Assembly (NCBI RefSeq): GCF_900102885.1
Contig: NZ_FNGE01000014.1
Coordinates: 1 to 64,000, forward strand
Direction: 5' to 3'
Length of the DNA: 64,000 nucleotides
Source of the DNA: Paracoccus chinensis
Lineage (GTDB): Bacteria; Pseudomonadota; Alphaproteobacteria; Rhodobacterales; Rhodobacteraceae
Positions 1 through 8,562 of the stretch are shown piece by piece. A program made the position numbers and the translations under genes. A model generated the notes under the pieces. It saw only the letters and a program-made list of their open reading frames with translations. It made no database searches and was not told the origin of the DNA. Position 1 is the stretch's first letter. Every line of letters begins with the position of its first letter.

Positions 1-1064
1 GCCCGCCCGCCCGCCGACCGGCCCTTTTCGCGCCGGGATGTGCCCCGCAGCGCTGGCCCGGCCGCGGCCACCAGCGCCTCGGCGTTGGAGGGATGGACGG
101 TGGCGTCGGCCGCGCCGTGGAAGATGATCATGCGGACCGATCCTTCGGTGCGGCGCGGCGCTCGCCCGCCCTGCCCGCGCATCGCCCCGAAGGCCGAGGG
201 CATGTCATGGGCAATCCCATGCGGCAGCCCCGAATGGATGCCCACGGCCGCGAAGAGGCTCGGGTGAGTTGCCGCCAGCGTGGCGGCCATCGCGCCCCCG
301 GCGGACAGCCCGGCCACGAAGACCCGATCCCGCGGAACCGAGAACTCGGCCGCGACCGCCCGTGTCAGCGCCGCCAGCAGGGCGGCCTCGCCGGTGTCAG
401 TGCGCTGGTCCTCGGGGCGGAACCAGTTCCAGCAGCCTTGAGCATTATGGGCGCGGGACTGATGGGGATAGACCACGATCAGGCCGTTGCGTTCGGCATG
501 GCTGTTCATGTCGGTGCCGCGGGCGAAGTCGTCCGGGTCCTGGGTGCAGCCGTGCAGCATCAGCACCAGCCCCCTCGGACCATCGGGCAGGGTGGAGGGC
601 ACGAACAGCCGATAGTCGCGCGTGCCATGCGCCGAGGTGAAGCTGCGCGTCTCGTACCGGGCGCCCTCGGGAACAGGGGGCCGCGCATTCGGACGCGCCA
701 TGCCGGGCAGGCCCTGCGGCAGGGCGTTCAAGCCTTGCGGCACCATGCAGCCGAGGTTGTCCATCATCCGCTGCAGATCGGCCTGCCCGATCGGCGGCAT
801 CTGCATCGGGCCGGTTCCCGTCGAGGTGGCGAACGCAGGCGCGGGCCGGTGCGGCGGATGCTCCTCGACCACCTCGGCCTCCTCGATCTCGGCCATGGGC
901 CTACGCGGCGAGGCGGCCGGGGCCGCAGGCTGGGGGTCCGTGCCGCCCTCGGGGGCAACTTCTCCCGCCAGCACGGCCTGGATGATCCGGGTGGCCTCGG
1001 CAGGATTGCCGGCGCGTGTCTGTTCCAGCGCCCGGCTCATCGCCGTCGCGAATTGACTGTTCAT
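1..1064 (-). CDS. PHB depolymerase family esterase (3' end outside window)
   Basis: The reverse-strand frame starts at ATG 1064 behind a GGAGAG ribosome binding site and stays open to the left edge, so the C-terminus is missing. About the first 130 residues are low complexity (Pro, Ala, Glu); the alpha/beta hydrolase follows. It has the oxyanion-type LMLHGCTQDP and the nucleophile elbow GLSAGGAMA, the pattern of extracellular poly(3-hydroxyalkanoate) depolymerase/feruloyl-esterase-like family 1 enzymes. The family hydrolyses polyhydroxybutyrate oligomers or other short acyl esters. No signal peptide is visible, so an intracellular or non-classically located enzyme is likely. It lies 25 bp downstream of a ribbon-helix-helix regulator in the same direction, so the two are probably one operon. 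The substrate cannot be fixed from sequence alone. Confidence 0.85.
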   Translation of the reverse strand, partial: MNSQFATAMSRALEQTRAGNPAEATRIIQAVLAGEVAPEGGTDPQPAAPAASPRRPMAEIEEAEVVEEHPPHRPAPAFATSTGTGPMQMPPIGQADLQRMMDNLGCMVPQGLNALPQGLPGMARPNARPPVPEGARYETRSFTSAHGTRDYRLFVPSTLPDGPRGLVLMLHGCTQDPDDFARGTDMNSHAERNGLIVVYPHQSRAHNAQGCWNWFRPEDQRTDTGEAALLAALTRAVAAEFSVPRDRVFVAGLSAGGAMAATLAATHPSLFAAVGIHSGLPHGIAHDMPSAFGAMRGQGGRAPRRTEGSVRMIIFHGAADATVHPSNAEALVAAAGPALRGTSRREKGRSAGGR

Positions 1065-1089
1065 GTCCGTCTCTCCGGGCCCGCGGGCC

Positions 1090-1482
1090 TTATGTGATGC
1101 GGTCCTTCAGGGCCGCCTTGAGCGCAGGCGGCGCCTGCAACGCGCCCAGCACCGTCAGCGAGCCGATCGCCGCTCGCGCCAGGTCCGGGGTGATGTCGGG
1201 GGCAAGCCGCGCCAGCCCCACCACCTTGATATGCAGCGTCTCGCCCCTGGCGACCGCCGCCTCCAGTTCGCTGCGGGTCACATCGCGCAAGCCCATTTCA
1301 AGCGTGTGCCGCTCGACCGAGCGGCTAACGGCATCCGCCTCGGCCACAAGCTGGTTGCGGATGGCGGTGCGGATGAAGTCGCTGCGGTTGCCGTAGAAGC
1401 CTTCCTGCACAAGCAGGTCGATCCGCCCGAGGTCCACATGGCCCAGGTTGATCGTGATCTTCTCGTTGTCAGGCTGCTTCAT
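1090..1482 (-). CDS. ribbon-helix-helix (CopG/MetJ-type) transcriptional regulator
   Basis: This 130-residue protein has an N-terminal beta strand followed by [18 protein letters not shown], which matches the ribbon-helix-helix DNA-binding fold (residues about 8-45). The C-terminal half is predicted helical and is of unknown function. ATG 1482 has an AAGGA ribosome binding site about 7 bp upstream; a TTG immediately before it is a less likely start. It precedes the PHB-depolymerase-like gene by 25 bp. A perfect palindrome with a repeated half-site lies just upstream of the gene (1505-1529), which suggests autoregulation. RHH proteins of this length are often antitoxins, but no toxin gene adjoins it, so it is more likely a free-standing repressor of the esterase operon. 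Confidence 0.8.
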   Translation of the reverse strand: MKQPDNEKITINLGHVDLGRIDLLVQEGFYGNRSDFIRTAIRNQLVAEADAVSRSVERHTLEMGLRDVTRSELEAAVARGETLHIKVVGLARLAPDITPDLARAAIGSLTVLGALQAPPALKAALKDRIT

Positions 1483-1817
1483 CAATCATCCTTCATCTAT
1501 TTACCATCCATATGGATGTTATATGGATGCTACTTGGTGAAGCTGCAAGGCATTCCAGAGGAAATTTCCAAGGCCTGCCCCGAGCAGCTGCCGCAGCCAC
1601 TCAGTCGCCTGCGACTTGTACCCGCCGTTGCGCGGGCAATCTTCCGCAAGGCGGAATGTCAGGAAACTCCTGCCATCCCTTACAATGCAGTGCGCGAGCA
1701 CCCATATCACTGAAGCAACACTCTTTTTCGAACCTGTTCCTTCCGGCTCAGCTCTCGATCCTAAGCTTTGCCGGGCCGCTGCATCCTGTGAGCGGCACAG
1801 TCACAAGGAATGTCACG
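1483..1817. other. intergenic region, RHH gene / cold-shock gene
   Basis: This is a 335-bp divergent region. Besides the palindromic operator next to the regulator, it contains a short hairpin TTCCGC-AAG-GCGGAA near 1648 and a locally AT-richer stretch from about 1706 to 1745 that may hold the cold-shock promoter and 5' leader. I cannot assign a protein to it. A 63-codon reverse frame across 1519-1710 has no recognisable family. Confidence 0.4.
1505..1529. promoter_or_regulatory. candidate RHH operator: 14-bp palindrome plus third half-site
   Basis: CATCCATATGGATG (1505-1518) is a perfect inverted repeat. The right half, ATATGGATG, recurs at 1521-1529, 11 bp on, i.e. one helical turn. The element lies 23-47 bp upstream of the ribbon-helix-helix gene, and on the reverse strand it overlaps a TATAAC -10-like sequence. 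RHH repressors usually bind tandem short half-sites spaced by a helical turn, so autorepression is a reasonable inference. Confidence 0.5.
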
Positions 1818-2024
1818 ATGGCCAATGGCACCGTGAAATGGTTCAACGCCACCAAGGGTTTCGGCTTCATCCAGCCTGAGAGCGGCTCAAGGGACGTCTT
1901 TGTCCACGTGTCCGCGCTTGAACGTGCGGGCATCCGCCAGCTGGACGACGGCCAGGCGGTCTCGTTCGATCTCGAGCGTGATCGCAACGGGCGCGAATCC
2001 GCGACGAACCTCGTTCTCGCCTGA
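1818..2024 (+). CDS. cold shock domain protein (CspA family)
   Basis: This 68-residue single-domain protein has the RNP1-type KGFGFIQPE and the RNP2-type VFVHVSALE of the CspA beta-barrel. The family binds single-stranded RNA and DNA and acts as an RNA chaperone in the cytoplasm. The N-terminus [15 protein letters not shown] is canonical. The start ATG 1818 has AAGGAA about 7 bp upstream. The 5' leader may be long, as is usual for cold-induced csp mRNAs, but no promoter can be fixed. It heads a run of small stress-type genes on the same strand. Bacteria of this group carry several Csp paralogues, and whether this one is cold-induced is not visible. Confidence 0.95.
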   Translation: MANGTVKWFNATKGFGFIQPESGSRDVFVHVSALERAGIRQLDDGQAVSFDLERDRNGRESATNLVLA

Positions 2025-2138
2025 ACAAGCCCTGCGACATCATGAAGGCCGGGCCGCCCCTTGGCAGGCCCTCCTTCCTCCGCGGGCCGGTTGGCGTCGA
2101 AACGCACCGGCATCCGCCTTTTCAAGAAAGAAACCGAC

Positions 2139-2414
2139 GTGATCGAAATCAACTGGGGCAAGCCCCTGTCCTTTGTCGTGTCGCCTGCGGGCGACATTCA
2201 GGAATTCAGCACGGCCGAACAGGCCCGTCACTGGCTGCGGAAGAAATGGCCGGTCGCCGATCCTGCCCGTGACCGCGCGCTTTACCTGGTGGAAGCTGCC
2301 ATGGACTGCATGGCCTCTGTTGGCACCGCGCGCCGGGCCTTCATCTCGGCGGCAAGGACCGCAGGCTTCGTGCCGGATGGGCTGATGACGCAGCCCGAGC
2401 GCCTGGCCGCGTGA
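2139..2414 (+). CDS. DUF982 domain protein
   Basis: This is a 91-residue protein from GTG 2139. It contains FVVSPAGDIQEFSTAEQARHW followed by a helical region with AMDCMASVGTARRAFISAA, the layout of DUF982, a family of about 80-100 residues found mostly in Rhizobiales and Rhodobacterales. Function is unknown. An upstream in-frame start at 2061 would add 26 residues unlike the family, so I prefer the GTG, which has only a weak AAGAAAG upstream. It lies 114 bp after the cold-shock gene. Confidence 0.7.
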   Translation: MIEINWGKPLSFVVSPAGDIQEFSTAEQARHWLRKKWPVADPARDRALYLVEAAMDCMASVGTARRAFISAARTAGFVPDGLMTQPERLAA

Positions 2415-2708
2415 TCTGCCGCCCCGGTTCCCGGGTGGTCCTTCACGCGACCCTTCGGAAAGAGGGCAAGTCAGGGACACCCAGATTGAACTTGCATCTC
2501 GGGGGAAATCGGCCGACTGAGGTCATGAGCGTCGGCCATCGCCGGGCTCGCTGCGATGGTTCAGAAGACGACCATTCTGACGGCAGGCGATCTTGGGCGG
2601 CAATCCGGACCGCTCGGCCGGGCTGGTGGCCTGATCCCTTGAAGTCGAAGGCGTGCAAGCCAGAGGCGCCTTGGTGCACGCCGCTCTCCGATCCTGAAAG
2701 GACGATCC

Positions 2709-2864
2709 GTGCAAAAAGACCTTGAGAGAACAGACGAGGAAGTCGCGCAGTTGATCCTGCACAACTGCCATCAGATGGGCGAAACGCCGCAGGCCGCGCA
2801 AAGGATGGTCGAGCGTTGCCTTGAAAACCGCCGCAAGGCCGCGCTGGAAGCGACCGCCGGGTGA
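2709..2864 (+). CDS. 51-residue hypothetical protein
   Basis: A short gene runs from GTG 2709 to TGA 2864. AAAGGA lies about 7 bp upstream of the GTG, a good ribosome binding site. The product begins VQKDLERTDEEVAQLILHNC, continues with MGETPQAAQRMVERCL, and ends in a basic-alanine tail. It is charged, probably all-helical, with no signal peptide or membrane segment. It sits between DUF982 and DUF6481 genes on the same strand. I do not recognise the family. Support is the ribosome binding site, coding-like composition and context. Confidence 0.5.
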   Translation: MQKDLERTDEEVAQLILHNCHQMGETPQAAQRMVERCLENRRKAALEATAG

Positions 2865-2942
2865 TCCCGGCCCCGTGAACCGGCCGCCCCGTCCCTTTCG
2901 CCGCCTTCCCGGCGTTTCCACAGACCAGACAAGGATGAAGAT

Positions 2943-3338
2943 TTGAGAACCACAAAGACCAACGATCTTGCCGACCGCCGCAACGCCGCCGCCGAGGCAA
3001 AGGCTGCGCGCCTTCGCGCCTACCGGGCCACGAGGGAGGCCGCCGAACCCACGCGGCTTGCGCGCCAGGAGGAACTCCTTGCGATCGCCGCGGCCCGCGA
3101 AGAACGGCGCGAGGAGCGGGAGCGGGTGAAATCCGAGGCGAAGGCGCGGCAGGAAGAGCAGGCGCGCGCCGAGGCGGAGGCCGCCGCATATCAGGATGCC
3201 GCCGCTGTTGCCGCCAGAGCCAGGATCGAGGCGCAGGAAAAGGCCGACAGCGTGATCGCGCAGGTCATCAAGGACGAAGCCGCCCGCAAGGCCGAGCGCG
3301 ACCGGCGCTATGCCAACCGCAAGGCGCGCAAGCAGTAG
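2943..3338 (+). CDS. DUF6481 family protein
   Basis: This 131-residue protein is almost entirely charged helix and alanine-rich coiled coil (runs such as REERREERERVKSEAKARQ), ending in a basic ANRKARKQ tail. The N-terminal DLADRRNAAAEAKAARL and overall layout match DUF6481, small alphaproteobacterial proteins of unknown role. The start is TTG 2943, with AAGGA 7 bp upstream; no ATG lies near the N-terminus. It follows the 51-residue gene by 78 bp. Possible nucleic-acid or stress roles are inference only. Confidence 0.7.
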   Translation: MRTTKTNDLADRRNAAAEAKAARLRAYRATREAAEPTRLARQEELLAIAAAREERREERERVKSEAKARQEEQARAEAEAAAYQDAAAVAARARIEAQEKADSVIAQVIKDEAARKAERDRRYANRKARKQ

Positions 3339-3646
3339 GTCATGGCGGGCAGGTCGCCATCGCGATCCCCTTTGCCCGATTGATGACTGCCCTCGATGGT
3401 TCAGCGAAAGTCCCCTGCCCCGCCGGCGGAAGAGCGAACTGCCTGACAAGGACCCTCCTCGGCATGAAGCCTCCTGGGCTGGCTCGTCACGGACGCCGGT
3501 CCGGATGACGCCAGACCGGCAATGCGGGTCCCTCCTGTTGACGGAACCCACGCGGCAGGTCCGGACAGGCCCGAGGCACATAACCCTTCACCTGCCGTCC
3601 CCAAGCGGGTAGGCCACAGGGCGGCTCGAGGAACAGGACCCCCTGC
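3339..3646. other. intergenic, nothing recognised
   Basis: A 308-bp gap lies between the DUF6481 gene and the methyltransferase gene. I see no convincing gene, strong hairpin or repeat. The methyltransferase ribosome binding site (GAGGAA) lies at its right end. Confidence 0.4.
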
Positions 3647-4327
3647 ATGCTTCCCTGGATAGAACTGGCGACGGCGACCGCGCCGGACGGGGACACGCTC
3701 CGGCTTCTGCGCAGGGGCGACGAATTCTCGATCCGCCTCAAGGGCGGCAACGAGTTGATGAACAGCCGGCTCGGCCACTCGGAAGAGGCGCTGGCCGCCT
3801 TGGCGCTGGAGCGCCTGGCGGGCAGGCCCCGGCCGCGGGTGCTGATCGGAGGGCTCGGCATGGGCTTCACCCTGCGGGCGGCCCTGGCGATCTCGCCGCC
3901 CGGCGCCCGGATTGTCGTCTCGGAGATCGTGCCGGAACTCGTCGACTGGGCCGGGGATCACATGGCGGCCGTCTTCGGGAACTGCCTGTCGGACCCGAGG
4001 GTCGCCGTCGAGACACGCGACGTCGGCGCCATGATCCGCGAGACCGCGAGCGGCTTCGACGCCATATTGCTGGACGTCGACAATGGGCCGGATGGCCTGA
4101 CCCGCCCCGGCAACGACGCCCTTTACAGCGATGCTGGCCTGAAGGCGGCACGCCGGGCGCTGGTCCCCAAAGGCGTGCTCGCCGTCTGGTCCGCCGCCCC
4201 GGCCCCGGCCTTTTCGCAGCGGCTCTCGCGTTGCGGGTTCGAGGTCACCACGCGCATGGTCCGTGCCAGCGGCAGCCGGCGCGGCAACCGTCACGTGATC
4301 TGGCTCGCGGCACGAACGGACACCTGA
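3647..4327 (+). CDS. spermidine-synthase-like SAM-dependent methyltransferase fold protein
   Basis: This is a 226-residue protein. VLIGGLGMGFTLRAAL (about residues 65-80) is a Rossmann glycine loop, VVSEIVPELVDW is the acidic strand-2 region, and DAILLDVDNGPDG is the strand-4 motif of the spermine/spermidine synthase superfamily. Its N-terminal part is shorter than in true SpeE, and a full aminopropyl-transfer motif is not evident. It is therefore better called a spermidine-synthase-like class I transferase of unknown substrate. The protein is probably cytoplasmic. It converges with the desaturase gene and shares no operon with neighbours. Confidence 0.75.
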   Translation: MLPWIELATATAPDGDTLRLLRRGDEFSIRLKGGNELMNSRLGHSEEALAALALERLAGRPRPRVLIGGLGMGFTLRAALAISPPGARIVVSEIVPELVDWAGDHMAAVFGNCLSDPRVAVETRDVGAMIRETASGFDAILLDVDNGPDGLTRPGNDALYSDAGLKAARRALVPKGVLAVWSAAPAPAFSQRLSRCGFEVTTRMVRASGSRRGNRHVIWLAARTDT

Positions 4328-4475
4328 GGCCTTGAAGCGACCTTGTCGCTGCGCACGGGAAGGACGTGGGCGGCGGCTCCGCTCGTCCTGATCTGCCGCT
4401 ATCCGGCCTGTCCTGTCACGATCCGAGCCTCGGAGGTTGAAGACCTTGTCCCAAGCCAGCCCAGACCCTTACCGA

Positions 4476-5534
4476 TCAGACCCGTGATGCAGCCCAGGCG
4501 GTGCCATAGCGCCGCCGTGCCTCGCGAAACGAGGTCAGGCGCTTCAGCTTCTCGTCCCACAGATGCAGGTTGACCGAGCGCAGGCTTTCCCACGGCGTCA
4601 GCCGCTGGGCGGCCGCAAGTTCGGCATGGTCATGCAGGATCTCGGGCAGCCGATAGAAGGGAACACGGCTGTAAAGATGGTGAACATGGTGGATGCCGAT
4701 ATTGGCGGACAGCCAGCGCAAGGGCGTGGGCAGCACGTAATGCGAGGACCCTGCCAGCGCCGCCTTGTGCAACTGCCAGGCGTCGTTCCCGGCCCAGTGG
4801 GTTTCCTCGAACTGGTGCTGGACGTAGAACAGCCACACCCCGATCGTGGCCGCGACGACGACGGTGGGAATGAAGATCAGCAGCACGGGCGTCAGTCCAC
4901 CCAGCCAGACCATCACCGCCAGAAGCATGGCGATCACGGCGTTCGTCCCCATGGCCGAGATCCAGTAGCGCCGGCCGGCCCTCATCAAGCCGAGCGGCAG
5001 GCGGTTCTGCAGCAGGAACAGATAGCTCGGCGCCAGCCCGAACAGCACGAGCGGATGGCGGTAAAGGCGATACATCAGCCTGCCGAGGCGGCTTCGGGCA
5101 TGGTATTCGGCCACGGTCAGCGTCATCACGTCGCCGATGCCGCGCTGGTCCAGATTGCCGTGCTGCGCGTGGTGGATCGAGTGGGTCCGTCGCCAGACGT
5201 CATAAGGCGTCAGCGTCAGCACCCCGAGGCACCGGCCGACCCAGTCCTGCACCTTGCGGCTGTGAAAGAACGAGGCATGGCCGCAGTCATGCTGGATGCA
5301 GAAGATCCGCACAAGGAACAGGCCGTTCAGGACCGCGATCCCGAGCGTCAGCCAGTAGCTGACCGATATCGACGCCCAGGCAAGTCCCCAGAGCAGGGCA
5401 AAGGGCACAAGCGTGACAAGAAGCTCGAAGATGCTGCGGGATGTGGAGGGCTCGCGATACTTCGCCAGGACCCGGACCCAGTCCTTGGCCGAACGCACCT
5501 GCGCAGCCGGCATGTTGTCGGAAGAAACCATCAT
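4476..5534 (-). CDS. membrane fatty acid desaturase
   Basis: This is a 352-residue integral membrane di-iron desaturase. It has the three histidine boxes HDCGHASFF, HSIHHAQHG and HHVHHL, the order and spacing of acyl-lipid (delta-12/omega-3 type) desaturases, with hydrophobic pairs between them. The enzyme introduces double bonds in membrane lipid acyl chains using O2 and an electron donor. ATG 5534 is chosen because AAGGG lies 6 bp upstream. An in-frame extension to 5600 lacks a site, and the extra residues are not hydrophobic. It is transcribed alone from the 389-bp gap to its right. Position specificity cannot be told from sequence. Confidence 0.9.
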   Translation of the reverse strand: MMVSSDNMPAAQVRSAKDWVRVLAKYREPSTSRSIFELLVTLVPFALLWGLAWASISVSYWLTLGIAVLNGLFLVRIFCIQHDCGHASFFHSRKVQDWVGRCLGVLTLTPYDVWRRTHSIHHAQHGNLDQRGIGDVMTLTVAEYHARSRLGRLMYRLYRHPLVLFGLAPSYLFLLQNRLPLGLMRAGRRYWISAMGTNAVIAMLLAVMVWLGGLTPVLLIFIPTVVVAATIGVWLFYVQHQFEETHWAGNDAWQLHKAALAGSSHYVLPTPLRWLSANIGIHHVHHLYSRVPFYRLPEILHDHAELAAAQRLTPWESLRSVNLHLWDEKLKRLTSFREARRRYGTAWAASRV

Positions 5535-5923
5535 CAACGCCCTTGAGCTTGAGCCACGTATGACCATCGGCCCGCACGGCGCTTTCTTGTGCCGCATCAT
5601 CTAAAGCGCAGCCTTTGTCCCGGCAAGTCACTGAGTGCCAGAAAGGCAGCCAACGGTATCAGGCTGATCCATGTCCGGATGAAGCCCGGCGGGTCTGGGA
5701 CCGGAACGGCGCGGCGCTTGCGCCACGAGGTGACACGGAGGGACCAGCGAGCGGGCAGCGGCGCCGAACAGCGTCAGGTGTGGTGGCGGTGCCCCCTGCT
5801 CCCTCTGGGCGCGCGAAGCGGCAGTCAGGGGACGCGGGAGTCACGCTTGTGTTAACTCCCTTGCCGGGCAGCAGCATGGGCAAGGTTCATCAGGTAACCC
5901 CCCGCCCAAGCGGTCCGCGCCTG
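5535..5923. other. intergenic, desaturase promoter region
   Basis: This 389-bp gap separates two reverse-strand genes: the desaturase start and the GH16 stop. It must hold the desaturase promoter, but I cannot place -35/-10 boxes with confidence. CGCCT-GTC-AGGCG at the right end overlaps the GH16 stop codon as a small hairpin. Nothing else is recognised. Confidence 0.35.
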
Positions 5924-8311
5924 TCAGGCGACGAGCAGGTCGCGGTCCACGTTGGTGAAACAGAAGTTCTGCGCGCTCAGGTCCTCAAGCGCAGAGTTGA
6001 CAATGCACAGGGCCTGATCCTCGCCCAGCCGGATGATGACGTCATCGCCGCGCTGGACGGACCAGGCGCGGACATCCTCGATGTGGCCGAAATGGAAGCC
6101 GTCAAGCTGCACCTTGTCGTCGCCGGACAGGTCCAGAATGGTGTCGTTGCCCATCCCCCTGCGGACGACGAAGACATCGACTCCGCCGCCGCCGAACAGC
6201 ACGTCGTCGCCGCCCCGCCCGTCGAGTTCATTGTACTGCGCGTTGCTGCCGCCCAGATAGTTGTCGGCGTCGTTGCCGGTCAGCCAGCGTGCCCAGTCGC
6301 CGCCCAGCTTTGCCTTTACTTCGCCCGCCGCCATCGTGTTCGTGTAACCCCACTTCGCGGCGGCGCTCGACCCGTCCATGCGCGGGAAGTCGAAGCTGTC
6401 GGACTCCCAGCCCTGCGGCAGGGCCACGACCGCATGGTCCAGGGGGCGCTGGTAGACGCGGACATGGTCGATGCGCAGGTCGGTATGCTCGGCATCCGAG
6501 AAACTGTCGCGATCGATGCCGCCATACCAGCCGCCGACGGCCACGTTCGCCAGCATGTACATCGGCCGGTGCGCGTCCTCAGGCGTGGCGGCGCGGTAGA
6601 CCTCGACCCCGTCGAAATACCAGACCATCTCCTCCGGGCCCCAGTCGAAGCCATAGACATGCATCCCGTCGGACATGTCGCCGACCAGCGCACTCTGGCC
6701 CTCGGCGGTGTGACGTCCGCTGGCGTTGCTGTGGGCGGTCGTGTGCAGGACGGCGGGGTCGCTGGTCAGCACCTCGAAGATGTCGAGTTCCGGCGGCCAG
6801 CTTCCGTCGATGGGCAGCAGCCACCATGCCGGCCAGAAGCCGCCGCCCTCGGGCAGTTCGGCGCGCATCTCGAAGTAGCCGTACTGGACCGAGAAACTCT
6901 GTTCCGAGGTGATGGCGCCGGAAAGACAGGGCAGGTTCTCGACCTCGGGCAGCAGGTGGTCCGGGGTCTCGCTGACGGTGATCGACAGCACGCCGTCACG
7001 AACCGCGAAGGGATTCAGGCCCAGGTCGCGCCAGGCCGGATCGACATAGAACTGCTGCTCGTTGTTCGAGCCGAGCGTCCGGTTGCCCCAATAGTATTCC
7101 GGCCGCCATGTGCCATCGGGGTTGTCGGGCGAGCGCAGGTCGAGGCGGTCGAACTCCTCGGCGAACAGCACTGGCCTGCCTTGGGTATCGGGTGCGAAGG
7201 CGGCGAGGTTCTGAGGCCTCACGTCCGACAGGCGCGTGTCCTGCAGGGTGAGGTGCTGGCCGCCGCCGAGATCGATCACCACGCTGGTTCCCGATTGACG
7301 GGCCGCCGCCATGACGTCGTCGAAGCTGCGGAAGGCAAAGCCGTTCAGCCGCAGCATGTCCCCGCCCGCGCCGGTGGCGAAGTCGGTGACCACGTCATTG
7401 CCGTCGCCCGCGTCGATGTTGAAGATGTCGCGGCCCGCGCCCCCGGTCAGGGTGTCGTTGCCGCCCTCGCCATTCAGGCTCTGGTTGCCGGTATGGCCGC
7501 CAGTCAGGTGGTTGTCGCCCGAGTTGCCCCGCGCATACAGCATCTGCGAGCCTGCCGAGTTCGAGACCGTCAGGTTCTCGACATTCTCCTCGAGCGTCCA
7601 GCTGACCCAGGTCAGCACCGTGTCGGTGCCCTCGCCGGGCCGCTCGACGATGCGCGCGGCCCGGTTCTGCGGATAGTAGGTGTCGTTTCCGGCGCCGCCC
7701 ACCAGTTGCTGCACCGCACCCGAGGCCTGCGCGATCCAGTCCCGTCCCGAGGTGCCATGGACCTGCGCCGGGGCGCCGCCCAGGACGATGTCCGAGTCCC
7801 TGAGGCTGCCCAGATCGACGCCGCGCAGGGTGAGCTTTTCGGTCCCGTGCAGCCAGATCACCGTGTCGCGCCCGTCCTGGACCGCACTGTCCAGCACCTC
7901 GGCCGCCGAAAGAAAGCCATAGCTCTCGATCCGCAGGACATCGCCCGCCGCCCCATCGAAGTCGAGAATCGTGTCCGAGCCGTTGCCGCGCGTAAGGACA
8001 AAGCTGTCGGCGCCCTGCCCCCCGGACAGGGTATCATTCCCGCCCAGGCCGCTGAGGGTGTCGTTGCCGTCGCCCCCCGACAGGCTGTCATGGCCCGAAG
8101 TTCCCGTGACGGTCCGCCCTACAGGCGCGGCCTGCGTGAACGAGGAGGCCAGGGTCGTCAGCGCAACCGAAGCATCGGCCTGCCCTGCCCTGCCGTCCCG
8201 CTGCGCGTCTGCCTGCCTTCGCAGTGCCGCGACATCGAAAAGACCATGCTGCAGGGCCTTGAGGTCGCCCTTGGAAAGGGAACGGATCGCTGAACGGAAA
8301 GAGGCTGCCAT
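5924..8311 (-). CDS. GH16 family beta-glucanase with RTX calcium-binding repeats
   Basis: This is a 795-residue secreted glycoside hydrolase. Residues about 20-60 resemble the short leader of RTX proteins, with no Sec signal. RTX nonapeptide arrays ([20 protein letters not shown]) occur near residues 80-115. More RTX blocks lie around 235-250 and 300-330, and a final set ([15 protein letters not shown]) follows the catalytic domain. The GH16 catalytic core (about 400-650) has ELDIFE with E508 as nucleophile and E513 as acid/base. The layout matches ExsH/ExoK-type succinoglycan or laminarin glucanases that leave by type I secretion and fold on binding calcium. ATG 8311 follows GGGAGAAG at good spacing. 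No type I secretion genes are nearby. It may trim the organism's own exopolysaccharide. Confidence 0.9.
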   Translation of the reverse strand: MAASFRSAIRSLSKGDLKALQHGLFDVAALRRQADAQRDGRAGQADASVALTTLASSFTQAAPVGRTVTGTSGHDSLSGGDGNDTLSGLGGNDTLSGGQGADSFVLTRGNGSDTILDFDGAAGDVLRIESYGFLSAAEVLDSAVQDGRDTVIWLHGTEKLTLRGVDLGSLRDSDIVLGGAPAQVHGTSGRDWIAQASGAVQQLVGGAGNDTYYPQNRAARIVERPGEGTDTVLTWVSWTLEENVENLTVSNSAGSQMLYARGNSGDNHLTGGHTGNQSLNGEGGNDTLTGGAGRDIFNIDAGDGNDVVTDFATGAGGDMLRLNGFAFRSFDDVMAAARQSGTSVVIDLGGGQHLTLQDTRLSDVRPQNLAAFAPDTQGRPVLFAEEFDRLDLRSPDNPDGTWRPEYYWGNRTLGSNNEQQFYVDPAWRDLGLNPFAVRDGVLSITVSETPDHLLPEVENLPCLSGAITSEQSFSVQYGYFEMRAELPEGGGFWPAWWLLPIDGSWPPELDIFEVLTSDPAVLHTTAHSNASGRHTAEGQSALVGDMSDGMHVYGFDWGPEEMVWYFDGVEVYRAATPEDAHRPMYMLANVAVGGWYGGIDRDSFSDAEHTDLRIDHVRVYQRPLDHAVVALPQGWESDSFDFPRMDGSSAAAKWGYTNTMAAGEVKAKLGGDWARWLTGNDADNYLGGSNAQYNELDGRGGDDVLFGGGGVDVFVVRRGMGNDTILDLSGDDKVQLDGFHFGHIEDVRAWSVQRGDDVIIRLGEDQALCIVNSALEDLSAQNFCFTNVDRDLLVA

Positions 8312-8562
8312 TGTCTCTTCTCCCGGGTTCCTGAGGAACGGCCTTCGCACTATCGCAGGTGCATGATCAAGCCGTGATACCCGTTTCGGTTGCAAGCTGT
8401 CCATGAATGATCATTGCCGTGCCCTGCCTGCCGACCCATATGGTGCGCAGGCTGGGAGCAGGCGGAACACAGCCACAGGTTCCGCCCTGCCGCCCGATCC
8501 AGAGCGCAGGCCCTGTCACCCCGGCCGGCGGGATCGCAGGGCCGGGGCGATGATCGACCGCG

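Noticed and set aside
1519..1710. 63-codon reverse frame upstream of the RHH gene, possible transposase remnant
   Set aside because: No motif could be tied to a transposase or any family, and no inverted repeats or target duplications flank it.
5615..8293. 892-codon forward frame opposite the GH16 gene
   Set aside because: It is the antisense shadow of a real high-GC gene, lacks any family motif, and the GH16 frame has catalytic and RTX motifs.
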